From assembly GCF_051014685.1 (NCBI RefSeq), contig NW_027479533.1, positions 39,109-103,108 on the forward strand: 64,000 nucleotides of DNA. Direction: 5' to 3'. This stretch comes from Ptiloglossa arizonensis (lineage: Eukaryota; Arthropoda; Insecta; Hymenoptera; Colletidae). Position numbers and translations under genes: made by a program. Positions 1-11,000 of this stretch are shown piece by piece. The stretch's first letter is position 1. Each line of letters opens with the position of its first letter. The notes under the pieces are model-generated. The model had not been told where the DNA came from. It saw only the letters and a program-made list of their open reading frames with translations, and searched no databases.

Positions 1-964
1 TACGTTATACGTTATATGTAATATGTAATACGTTATACGTTATACGCCATACGTTATACGTTACACGTTTAACGTTTTACGTTGTGCGTTATACGTTATG
101 CGTTATACGTTATACGTTATACGTAATACGTTATACATTATACGTTATACGTTATACGTTATACGTTATACGTTATACGTTATTCGTTATACGTTATACG
201 TTATACGTTATACGTTATACGTTATACGTTATACGTTATACGTTATACGCTATACGTTAAACGTTATACGTTATACGTTATGCGTTATACGTTATAGGTT
301 ATACGTTATGCGTTGTACGTTATACGTTATACGTTATACGTTATACGTTATACGTTATACGTTATACGTTATACGTTATACGTTATACGTTATACGTTAT
401 ACGTTATACGTTATACGTTATACGTTATACGTTATACGTTATACGTTATACGTTATACGTTATACGTTATACGTTAAACGTTATACGTTATACGTTATAC
501 GTTATACGATATACGTTGTACGTTATACGTTGTACGTTATACGTTATACGTTATACGTTATACGTTATACGTTATACGTTATACGTTATACGTTATACGT
601 TATGCGTTATGCGTTATACGTTATACGTTATGCGTTATACGTTATACGTTTGACGTTATACGTTATACGTTATACGTTATACGTTATACGCTGTACGTTA
701 TACGTTATACGTTATACGTTATACGTTATACGTTATACGTTCTACGTTATACGTTATACGTTATACGTTATACGCTATACGCTAAACGTTATACGTTATA
801 CGTTATGCGTTATACGTTATAGGTTATACGCTATGCGTTATACGTTATACGTTATACGTTTGACGTTATACGTTATACGTTATACGTTATATGTTATACG
901 TTATACGCTATACGTCATACGTTATACGTTATACGTTATACGTTATTCGTTATACGTTATACGT
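1..964 (+). repeat. Segment duplicated at 3,949-4,912
   Basis: The first 964 bp match 3,949-4,912 at an offset of 3,948 bp (564 heptamers). Shared marks include the TATGTAA block at 14 and 3,962, CGCCATACG near 48, the TTGTGCG unit and a TTATAGG unit. The match ends near 965, where a TTATGCG unit on the left faces a consensus unit on the right. The segment overlaps the 1,610-bp repeat, so duplications here are nested. Confidence 0.8.
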
Positions 965-1374
965 TATGCGTTATTCGTTATACGTTATGCGTTATACGTT
1001 ATACGTTATACGTTATACGTTGTACGTTATACGTTAAACGTTAGACGTTATATGTTATACGTTATACGTTGTACTTTATACGTTATATGTAATATGTAAT
1101 ACGTTATACGTTATACGCCGTACGTTATACGTTACACGTTTAACGTTTTACGTTATGCGTTATACGTTATGCGTTATACGTTATACGTTATACGTAATAC
1201 GTTATACGTTATACGTTATACGTTATACGTTATACGTTATACGTTATTCGTTATACGTTATACGTTGTACGTTATACGTTATACGTTATACGTTATACGT
1301 TATACGTTATACGCTATACGTTAAACGTTATACGTTGTACGTTATGCGTTATACGTTATAGGTTATACGTTATG

Positions 1375-2984
1375 CGTTATACGTTATACGTTATACGTTA
1401 TACGTTTGAGGTTATACGCTGTACGTTATTCGTTATACGTTATACGTTAAGCGTTATGCGTTATACGTTATACGTTATACGTTATACGTTATGCGTTATA
1501 CGTTATACGTTATACGTTATACGTTATACGTTTGACGTTATACGCTGTACGTTATACGTTATACGTTATACGTTATACGTTATACGTTATACGTTATACG
1601 TCATACGTTATACGTTATACGTTATACGTTATTCGTTATACGTTATACGTTATGCGTTATTCGTTATACGTTATGCGTTATACGTTATGCGTTATACGTT
1701 ATACGTTATACGTTATACGTTATACGTTTGACGTTATACGCTGTACGTTATTCGTTATACGTTATACGTTAAGCGTTATGCGTTATACGTTATACGTTAT
1801 ACGTTGTACGTTATACGTTGTACGTTATACGTTATACGTTATACGTTATACGTTGTACGTTATACGTTATATGTAATATGTAATACGTTATACGTTATAC
1901 GCTATACGTTATACGTTACATGTTATACGTTTTACGTTATGCGTTATACGTTATGCGTTATACGTTATACGTTATACGTTATACGTTATACGATATACGT
2001 TGTACGTTATACGTTGTACGTTATACGTTATACGTTATACGTTATACGTTATACGTTATACGTTATACGTTATACGTTATACGTTATACGTTATACGTTA
2101 TACGTTATACGTTATACGTTATACGTTATACGTTATGCGTTATACGCTATACGTTATGCGTTATAGGTCGTACCTTATACGTGATACGTCATACGTTATA
2201 CGTTATACGTAATACGTTATACGATATACGTTATACGTTATACGTTGTACGTTATACGTTATACGTTATACGTTATACGTTATACGTTGTACGTTATACG
2301 TTAAACGTTAGACGCTATATGTTATACGTTATACGTTTTACGTTATACGTTATATGTAATATGTAATACGTTATACGTTATACGCCATACGTTATACGTT
2401 ACACGTTTAACGTTTTACGTTGTGCGTTATACGTTATGCGTTATACGTTATACGTTATACGTAATACGTTATACATTATACGTTATACGTTATACGTTAT
2501 ACGTTATACGTTATACGTTATTCGTTATACGTTATACGTTATACGTTATACGTTATACGTTATACGTTATACGTTATACGTTATACGCTATACGTTAAAC
2601 GTTATACGTTATACGTTATGCGTTATACGTTATAGGTTATACGTTATGCGTTGTACGTTATACGTTATACGTTATACGTTATACGTTATACGTTATACGT
2701 TATACGTTATACGTTATACGTTATACGTTATACGTTATACGTTATACGTTATACGTTATACGTTATACGTTATACGTTATACGTTATACGTTATACGTTA
2801 TACGTTATACGTTAAACGTTATACGTTATACGTTATACGTTATACGATATACGTTGTACGTTATACGTTGTACGTTATACGTTATACGTTATACGTTATA
2901 CGTTATACGTTATACGTTATACGTTATACGTTATACGTTATGCGTTATGCGTTATACGTTATACGTTATGCGTTATACGTTATA
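1375..2984 (+). repeat. 1,610-bp higher-order repeat, copy 1
   Basis: This is the first of two directly adjacent copies of a 1,610-bp segment, equal to 230 heptamers. Every landmark variant I compared recurs exactly 1,610 bp downstream: TTTGAGG at 1,405 and 3,015, the double TATGTAA block at 1,869 and 3,479, the odd GGTCGTACC at about 2,167 and 3,777, and the next TATGTAA block at 2,352 and 3,962. The match breaks just outside, at 1,374 versus 2,984 on the left and 2,989 versus 4,599 on the right. It is therefore a simple two-copy tandem duplication with no difference I could find. Confidence 0.9.
2252..2258 (+). other. Related empty site for the mariner insertion (copy 1)
   Basis: This heptamer corresponds to the one split by the mariner at 6,781-6,785. 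It lies between the same marks, a TTGTACG unit before it and a second TTGTACG five units on, then TTAAACG, TTAGACG and CTATATG. The TA at 2,255-2,256 is the uninterrupted form of the target. The position is inferred from the identical 1,610-bp duplicate at 3,862-3,868. Confidence 0.8.
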
Positions 2985-4594
2985 CGTTATACGTTATACG
3001 TTATACGTTATACGTTTGAGGTTATACGCTGTACGTTATTCGTTATACGTTATACGTTAAGCGTTATGCGTTATACGTTATACGTTATACGTTATACGTT
3101 ATGCGTTATACGTTATACGTTATACGTTATACGTTATACGTTTGACGTTATACGCTGTACGTTATACGTTATACGTTATACGTTATACGTTATACGTTAT
3201 ACGTTATACGTCATACGTTATACGTTATACGTTATACGTTATTCGTTATACGTTATACGTTATGCGTTATTCGTTATACGTTATGCGTTATACGTTATGC
3301 GTTATACGTTATACGTTATACGTTATACGTTATACGTTTGACGTTATACGCTGTACGTTATTCGTTATACGTTATACGTTAAGCGTTATGCGTTATACGT
3401 TATACGTTATACGTTGTACGTTATACGTTGTACGTTATACGTTATACGTTATACGTTATACGTTGTACGTTATACGTTATATGTAATATGTAATACGTTA
3501 TACGTTATACGCTATACGTTATACGTTACATGTTATACGTTTTACGTTATGCGTTATACGTTATGCGTTATACGTTATACGTTATACGTTATACGTTATA
3601 CGATATACGTTGTACGTTATACGTTGTACGTTATACGTTATACGTTATACGTTATACGTTATACGTTATACGTTATACGTTATACGTTATACGTTATACG
3701 TTATACGTTATACGTTATACGTTATACGTTATACGTTATACGTTATGCGTTATACGCTATACGTTATGCGTTATAGGTCGTACCTTATACGTGATACGTC
3801 ATACGTTATACGTTATACGTAATACGTTATACGATATACGTTATACGTTATACGTTGTACGTTATACGTTATACGTTATACGTTATACGTTATACGTTGT
3901 ACGTTATACGTTAAACGTTAGACGCTATATGTTATACGTTATACGTTTTACGTTATACGTTATATGTAATATGTAATACGTTATACGTTATACGCCATAC
4001 GTTATACGTTACACGTTTAACGTTTTACGTTGTGCGTTATACGTTATGCGTTATACGTTATACGTTATACGTAATACGTTATACATTATACGTTATACGT
4101 TATACGTTATACGTTATACGTTATACGTTATTCGTTATACGTTATACGTTATACGTTATACGTTATACGTTATACGTTATACGTTATACGTTATACGCTA
4201 TACGTTAAACGTTATACGTTATACGTTATGCGTTATACGTTATAGGTTATACGTTATGCGTTGTACGTTATACGTTATACGTTATACGTTATACGTTATA
4301 CGTTATACGTTATACGTTATACGTTATACGTTATACGTTATACGTTATACGTTATACGTTATACGTTATACGTTATACGTTATACGTTATACGTTATACG
4401 TTATACGTTATACGTTATACGTTAAACGTTATACGTTATACGTTATACGTTATACGATATACGTTGTACGTTATACGTTGTACGTTATACGTTATACGTT
4501 ATACGTTATACGTTATACGTTATACGTTATACGTTATACGTTATACGTTATGCGTTATGCGTTATACGTTATACGTTATGCGTTATACGTTATA
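2985..4594 (+). repeat. 1,610-bp higher-order repeat, copy 2
   Basis: This is the second, apparently identical copy of the 1,610-bp unit. Exact identity over a full unit, in an array where neighbouring blocks differ at many heptamers, implies a recent event such as unequal exchange or replication slippage over a large block. An assembly duplication is the alternative, but clean copies with distinct sequence on both sides make that less likely. Confidence 0.9.
3862..3868 (+). other. Related empty site for the mariner insertion (copy 2)
   Basis: From TTGTACG (3,855-3,861) there are five consensus units (3,862-3,896), then TTGTACG again (3,897-3,903), then TTAAACG, TTAGACG and CTATATG. Removing the transposon and one TA at 6,784-8,063 gives the same order and the same count of five consensus units. 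The uninterrupted target TA is 3,865-3,866. A third relative at 13,582-13,630 has the same spacing, but its first unit has mutated to TTATGCG. Confidence 0.85.
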
Positions 4595-6783
4595 CGTTTG
4601 ACGTTATACGTTATACGTTATACGTTATACGTTATACGCTGTACGTTATACGTTATACGTTATACGTTATACGTTATACGTTATACGTTCTACGTTATAC
4701 GTTATACGTTATACGTTATACGCTATACGCTAAACGTTATACGTTATACGTTATGCGTTATACGTTATAGGTTATACGCTATGCGTTATACGTTATACGT
4801 TATACGTTTGACGTTATACGTTATACGTTATACGTTATATGTTATACGTTATACGCTATACGTCATACGTTATACGTTATACGTTATACGTTATTCGTTA
4901 TACGTTATACGTTATACGTTATGCGTTATACGTTATACGTTATACGTTATGCGTTATACGTTATACGTTATACGTTATACGTTATACGTTTGACGTTATA
5001 CGCTGTACGTTATACGTTATACGTTATACGTTATACGTTATACGTTATACGTTATACGTTATACGTTATACGTTAAACGTTATACGTTATACGTTATACG
5101 TTATACGATATACGTTATACGTTATACGTTATACGTTATACGTTATACGTTATACGTTATGCGTTATACGCTATACGTTATGTGTTATAGGATATACGTT
5201 ATACGTTGTACGTTATACGTTATACGTTATACGTTATACGTTATACGTTATACGTTGTACGTTATACGTTAAACGTTAGACGTTATATGTTATACGTTAT
5301 ACGTTGTACGTTATACGTTATATGTAATATGTAATACGTTATACGTTATACGCCGTACGTTATATGTTACACGTTTAACGTTTTACGTTATGCGTTATAC
5401 GTTATGCGTTATACGTTATACGTTATACGTAATACGTTATACGTTATACGTTATACGTTATACGTTATACGTTATACGTTATTCGTTATACGTTATACGT
5501 TGTACGTTATACGTTATACGTTATACGTTATACGTTATACGTTATACGCTATACGTTAAACGTTATACGTTATACGTTATGCGTTATACGTTATAGGTTA
5601 TACGTTATGCGTTATACGTTATACGTTATACGTTATACGTTATACGTTATACGTTATTCGTTATACGTTATACGTTGTACGTTATACGTTATACGTTATA
5701 CGTTATACGTTATACGTTATACGCTATACGTTAAACGTTATACGTTATACGTTATGCGTTATACGTTATAGGTTATACGTTATGCGTTATACGTTATACG
5801 TTATACGTTATACGTTTGAGGTTATACGCTGTACGTTATTCGTTATACGTTATACGTTAAGCGTTATGCGTTATACGTTATACGTTATACGTTATACGTT
5901 ATGCGTTATACGTTATACGTTATACGTTATACGTTATACGTTTGACGTTATACGCTGTACGTTATACGTTATACGTTATACGTTATACGTTATACGTTAT
6001 ACGTTATACGTCATACGTTATACGTTATACGTTATACGTTATTCGTTATACGTTATACGTTATGCGTTATTCGTTATACGTTATGCGTTATACGTTATGC
6101 GTTATACGTTATACGTTATACGTTATACGTTATACGTTTGACGTTATACGCTGTACGTTATTCGTTATACGTTATACGTTAAGCGTTATGCGTTATACGT
6201 TATACGTTATACGTTGTACGTTATACGTTGTACGTTATACGTTATACGTTATACGTTATACGTTGTACGTTATACGTTATATGTAATATGTAATACGTTA
6301 TACGTTATACGCTATACGTTATACGTTACATGTTATACGTTTTACGTTATGCGTTATACGTTATGCGTTATACGTTATACGTTATACGTTATACGTTATA
6401 CGATATACGTTGTACGTTATACGTTGTACGTTATACGTTATACGTTATACGTTATACGTTACACGTTATACGTTGTACGTTATACGTTATACGTTATACG
6501 TTATACGTTATACGTTATACGTTATACGTTATACGTTATACGTTATACGTTATACGTTATACGTTATACGTTATACGTTATACGTTATACGTTATACGTT
6601 ATACGTTATACGTTATACGTTATACGTTATACGTTATACGTTATACGTTATACGTTATACGTTATGCGTTATACGCTATACGTTATGCGTTATAGGTCAT
6701 ACCTTATACGTGATACGTCATACGTTATACGTTATACGTAATACGTTATACGATATACGTTATACGTTATACGTTGTACGTTA

Positions 6784-6785
6784 TA
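6784..6785 (+). repeat. TA target-site duplication, left
   Basis: Mariner/Tc1 elements insert at TA and duplicate it. This TA is the last satellite dinucleotide before the left inverted repeat. Joining it to the sequence after the right-hand TA restores a perfect, in-phase heptamer. Confidence 0.95.
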
Positions 6786-6814
6786 TTAGGTGGACCGGAA
6801 AGTAATGTCGTTTC
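6786..6814 (+). repeat. Mariner left terminal inverted repeat (29 bp)
   Basis: It begins TTAGGTGGACC and ends GTCGTTTC. It pairs with the reverse complement of 8,033-8,061 at 28 of 29 positions. The single difference is at position 6, T here and G in the right end. This is the transposase binding and cleavage end. Confidence 0.95.
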
Positions 6815-6952
6815 TGCGCATGTCACTATTTGATTGTCATTTGTCAGCTCATTGTGTACATTAAAGTCGTAGCAAAGACATTCTGAGGTTATAGTGACTT
6901 GTTTAGTTGTAAATAATTAAATTTAAAATTTTTCTTTACAATTTTGGGTGAA
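6815..6952 (+). promoter_or_regulatory. Mariner 5' internal region and leader
   Basis: This 138-bp stretch lies between the left inverted repeat and the start codon. It is AT-rich towards the gene and must contain the promoter and leader of a self-contained mariner. I see no clear TATA box. There is one upstream ATG at about 6,819, too far from the gene to matter much. A TTG at 6,944 is in frame with the gene but is not a plausible eukaryotic start. Confidence 0.5.
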
Positions 6953-7987
6953 ATGGCCAGCCAAATACCAGAAGAGGTACATATCCGGCATTGCATGCTT
7001 TTTGAGTTTCGCAAGGGTAGTAACGCAACAGTTGCTACCAAAAACATTTGCGATGTTTATCCAAATGCATTAGACGTTCGTAAATGCCAAAGGTGGTTTT
7101 CCAAGTTCAAATCCGGTAATTTTGATCTTTCCGACTCGTATCGATCAGGAAGACCAACAACGTTAGACAATGACGTGTTAAGTGCGGAAGTGGAAGCAAA
7201 TCCGTGTCAGACAATCGAGGAATTGTCAAACAGTCTTAACCAACCTTGGTCGACCATCCAAGAACATTTGCAGCAGATTGGGAAAGTAAGCAGAGCAGGT
7301 GTTTGGGTCCCGCATAATCTGTCCGAAGAGAACAAGGCTAACCGATCCACCACATGCAACTTATTGCTTCAACGGCACAATACAGAAGCGTTTTTTGATC
7401 GCTTGATCACCGGAGATGAAAAGTGGGTTCTTTATGATAATCCAAAACGCAAAAGGCAGTGGCTCTCTCCAAATGAATCGCCACAAAGTACTGCTAAGCC
7501 AGGTTTACACCCCAAAAAGGCCCTTTTGTGTGTTTGGTGGAGTATTCGCGGCGTTGTTCATTTTGAAGTGCTGAAACCTGGACAGACTGTGAATGCAGAC
7601 CTTTACTGTGAACAATTAGATCGTGTAAATAAATCTTTAATTGAAAAGTGGCCAGCGATTGTCAACAGAAAAGGCGTTATTCTGCAAGACGATAATGCAA
7701 GACCGCACTGCGCAAGACGAACCTTGGCAAAAATTAATGAATTGGCGTGGGAGGTACTGCCTCACCCACCATACTCGCCCGATGTTGCACCATCGGATTT
7801 CCATTTATTCCGATCGCTTCAACACTTTCTAAGTGGCAAAAGATTTGCAAATTTGGATGATATTCAAAATGCCATCTCTGTATATTTTGCTCAAAAACCA
7901 ATTGATTTTTATCGATCCGGCATTGAAAATTTGCACACTAGATGGCAAAAGGTTGTTGATAATGAGGGTGATTATATCATTGATTAA
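6953..7987 (+). CDS. Mariner transposase, full length, D,D34D
   Basis: The protein has 344 residues, matching the usual 345 or so for mariner. It binds the terminal inverted repeats in the nucleus, excises the element and inserts it at TA. The N-terminal half (about residues 8-112) should hold the two helix-turn-helix DNA-binding modules, with a GRP motif near 66-68 as the AT-hook-like link. WVPHNL at 118-123 corresponds to the conserved WVPHEL linker motif. The catalytic triad is complete: D155 in TGDEKW, D247 in QDDNARPH and D282 in YSPDVAPSDFHLF. Exactly 34 residues separate the last two, the mariner signature. The ATG at 6,953 has a strong context (A at -3, G at +4). There are no internal stops or frameshifts and the stop is TAA. 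No SET domain is attached, so this is not a SETMAR-type fusion. Activity is inferred, not shown. Confidence 0.96.
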   Translation: MASQIPEEVHIRHCMLFEFRKGSNATVATKNICDVYPNALDVRKCQRWFSKFKSGNFDLSDSYRSGRPTTLDNDVLSAEVEANPCQTIEELSNSLNQPWSTIQEHLQQIGKVSRAGVWVPHNLSEENKANRSTTCNLLLQRHNTEAFFDRLITGDEKWVLYDNPKRKRQWLSPNESPQSTAKPGLHPKKALLCVWWSIRGVVHFEVLKPGQTVNADLYCEQLDRVNKSLIEKWPAIVNRKGVILQDDNARPHCARRTLAKINELAWEVLPHPPYSPDVAPSDFHLFRSLQHFLSGKRFANLDDIQNAISVYFAQKPIDFYRSGIENLHTRWQKVVDNEGDYIID

Positions 7988-7988
7988 A

Positions 7989-7994
7989 AATAAA
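7989..7994 (+). promoter_or_regulatory. Probable polyadenylation signal
   Basis: AATAAA begins two bases after the transposase stop codon (TAA at 7,985-7,987), in an A-rich stretch that precedes the right inverted repeat. Its place, inside the element and just after the gene, suits an internal poly(A) signal. The hexamer is short and the surroundings are A-rich, so chance is possible. Confidence 0.5.
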
Positions 7995-8032
7995 AACTCG
8001 TTAAAAATTTATGTATTTGAATTTAATGTCGG

Positions 8033-8061
8033 GAAACGACATTACTTTCCGGTCCCCCTAA
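8033..8061 (-). repeat. Mariner right terminal inverted repeat (29 bp)
   Basis: This is the reverse complement of the left end with one difference at position 6 counted from the tip (TTAGGG here, TTAGGT on the left). It ends at the A of CCTAA, and satellite resumes after the TA. Confidence 0.95.
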
Positions 8062-8063
8062 TA
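8062..8063 (+). repeat. TA target-site duplication, right
   Basis: This TA follows the right inverted repeat. The heptamer array resumes at 8,064 with CG, completing the unit interrupted at 6,781-6,785. Confidence 0.95.
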
Positions 8064-11000
8064 CGTTATACGTTATACGTTATACGTTATACGTTGTACG
8101 TTATACGTTAAACGTTAGACGCTATATGTTATACGTTATACGTTTTACGTTATACGTTATATGTAATATGTAATACGTTATACGTTATACGCCATACGTT
8201 ATACGTTACACGTTTAACGTTTTACGTTGTGCGTTATACGTTATGCGTTATACGTTATACGTTATACGTAATACGTTATACATTATACGTTATACGTTAT
8301 ACGTTATACGTTATACGTTATACGTTATTCGTTATACGTTATACGTTATACGTTATACGTTATACGTTATACGTTATACGTTATACGTTATACGTTATAC
8401 GCTATACGTTAAACGTTATACGTTATACGTTATGCGTTATACGTTATAGGTTATACGTTATGCGTTGTACGTTATACGTTATACGTTATACGTTATACGT
8501 TATACGTTATACGTTATACGTTATACGTTATACGTTATACGTTATACGTTATACGTTATACGTTATACGTTATACGTTATACGTTATACGTTATACGTTA
8601 TACGTTATACGTTATACGTTATACGTTATACGTTATACGTTAAACGTTATACGTTATACGTTATACGTTATACGATATACGTTGTACGTTATACGTTGTA
8701 CGTTATACGTTATACGTTATACGTTATACGTTATACGTTATACGTTATACGTTATACGTTATACGTTATGCGTTATGCGTTATACGTTATACGTTATGCG
8801 TTATACGTTATACGTTTGACGTTATACGTTATACGTTATACGTTATACGTTATACGCTGTACGTTATACGTTATACGTTATACGTTATACGTTATACGTT
8901 ATACGTTCTACGTTATACGTTATACGTTATACGTTATACGCTATACGCTAAACGTTATACGTTATACGTTATGCGTTATACGTTATAGGTTATACGCTAT
9001 GCGTTATACGTTATACGTTATACGTTTGACGTTATACGTTATACGTTATACGTTATATGTTATACGTTATACGTTATACGTCATACGTTATACGTTATAC
9101 GTTATACGTTATTCGTTATACGTTATACGTTATACGTTATGCGTTATACGTTATACGTTATACGTTATGCGTTATACGTTATACGTTATACGTTATACGT
9201 TATACGTTTGACGTTATACGCTGTACGTTATACGTTATACGTTATACGTTATACGTTATACGTTATACGTTATACGTTATACGTTATACGTTAAACGTTA
9301 TACGTTATACGTTATACGTTATACGATATACGTTATACGTTATACGTTATACGTTATACGTTATACGTTATACGTTATGCGTTATACGCTATACGTTATG
9401 TGTTATAGGATATACGTTATACGTTGTACGTTATACGTTATACGTTATACGTTATACGTTATACGTTATACGTTGTACGTTATACGTTAAACGTTAGACG
9501 TTATATGTTATACGTTATACGTTGTACGTTATACGTTATATGTAATATGTAATACGTTATACGTTATACGCCGTACGTTATATGTTACACGTTTAACGTT
9601 TTACGTTATGCGTTATACGTTATGCGTTATACGTTATACGTTATACGTAATACGTTATACGTTATACGTTATACGTTATACGTTATACGTTATACGTTAT
9701 TCGTTATACGTTATACGTTGTACGTTATACGTTATACGTTATACGTTATACGTTATACGTTATACGTTATACGCTATACGTTAAACGTTATACGTTATAC
9801 GTTATGCGTTATACGTTATAGGTTATACGTTATGCGTTATACGTTATACGTTATACGTTATACGTTTGAGGTTATACGCTGTACGTTATTCGTTATACGT
9901 TATACGTTAAGCGTTATGCGTTATACGTTATACGTTATACGTTATGCGTTATACGTTATACGTTATACGTTATACGTTATACGTTATACGTTTGACGTTA
10001 TACGCTGTACGTTATACGTTATACGTTATACGTTATACGTTATACGTTATACGTTATACGTCATACGTTATACGTTATACGTTATACGTTATTCGTTATA
10101 CGTTATACGTTATGCGTTATTCGTTATACGTTATGCGTTATACGTTATGCGTTATACGTTATACGTTATACGTTATACGTTATACGTTTGACGTTATACG
10201 CTGTACGTTATTCGTTATACGTTATACGTTAAGCGTTATGCGTTATACGTTATACGTTATACGTTATGCGTTATACGTTATACGTTATACGTTATACGTT
10301 ATACGTTTGACGTTATACGCTGTACGTTATACGTTATACGTTATACGTTATACGTTATACGTTATACGTTATACGTTATACGTTATACGTTATACGTTAT
10401 ACGTTATACGTTATACGTTATACGTTATACGTTATACGTTATACGTTATACGTTATACGTTATACGTTGTACGTTATACGTTAAACGTTAGACGTTATAT
10501 GTTATACGTTATACGTTGTACGTTATACGTTATATGTAATATGTAATACGTTATACGTTATACGCCATACGTTATACGTTACACGTTTAACGTTTTACGT
10601 TATGCTTTATACGTTATGCGTTATACGTTATACGTTATACGTTATACGTTATACGTTATATGTTATACGTTGTACGTTATACGTTAAACGTTAGACGTTA
10701 TATGTTATACGTTATACGTTGTACGTTATACGTTATATGTAATATGTAATACGTTATACATTATACGCTATACGTTATAGGTTACATGTTATACGTTTTA
10801 CGTTATGCGTTATACGTTATGCGTTATACGTTATACGTTATACGTTATACGTTATACGTTATACGTTATACGTTATACGTTATACGTTATACGTTATTCG
10901 TTATACGTTATACGTTATACGTTATACGTTATACGTTATACGTTATACGTTATACGTTATACGTTATACGTTATACGTTATACGTTATACGTTATACGTT

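Larger units (their letters stand above)
1..6783 (+). repeat. Heptamer (TACGTTA)n satellite, subfamily A, left of the mariner
   Basis: This stretch is an uninterrupted tandem array of the 7-bp unit TACGTTA (phase TTATACG), with no other DNA in it. Variant units are single or double substitutions such as TTATGCG, TTGTACG, TTATTCG, TTAAACG, CTATACG, ATATACG and TTTGACG; I saw no length change. Variants cluster into recurring landmark blocks, and matching blocks are always a multiple of 7 bp apart. A block around TTTGAGG, used here as a subfamily A marker, occurs at 1,405, 3,015 and 5,815. The first 964 bp recur at 3,949-4,912. The + strand lacks stop codons in all three frames and reads YTLYVIR repeats, whereas the - strand has a stop every 21 bp in every frame. 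I see no gene here. Confidence 0.97.
6786..8061 (+). mobile_element. Complete mariner (Tc1/mariner superfamily) DNA transposon
   Basis: This is a 1,276-bp cut-and-paste element inserted in the satellite. It has 29-bp terminal inverted repeats with one mismatch, flanking TA duplications and one uninterrupted transposase reading frame of 344 codons. The size is typical of mariner, about 1.3 kb. Its base composition and codon content are unlike the surrounding heptamer DNA, so both edges are exact. Removing the element and one TA leaves the satellite in register. The terminal sequence resembles, from memory, mariners of the cecropia and mellifera type; I leave the subfamily open. Intact frame and near-perfect ends suggest a young copy that may be capable of moving. 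No second copy or fragment occurs in the window. Confidence 0.97.

Noticed and set aside
6944..6952. Upstream TTG start adding three residues to the transposase
   Set aside because: TTG is not a normal start in eukaryotes. The ATG at 6,953 has a good context and gives the usual mariner length.
6953..7987. SETMAR-type fusion gene
   Set aside because: The frame contains transposase only, begins next to the inverted repeat and has no SET domain. The catalytic third residue is D, not the N of human SETMAR.
7641..8111. Two further reading frames inside and across the right end of the mariner (7,641-7,832 and 7,833-8,111)
   Set aside because: They are out-of-frame shadows of the transposase. The second runs through the inverted repeat into satellite and resembles no protein family I know.
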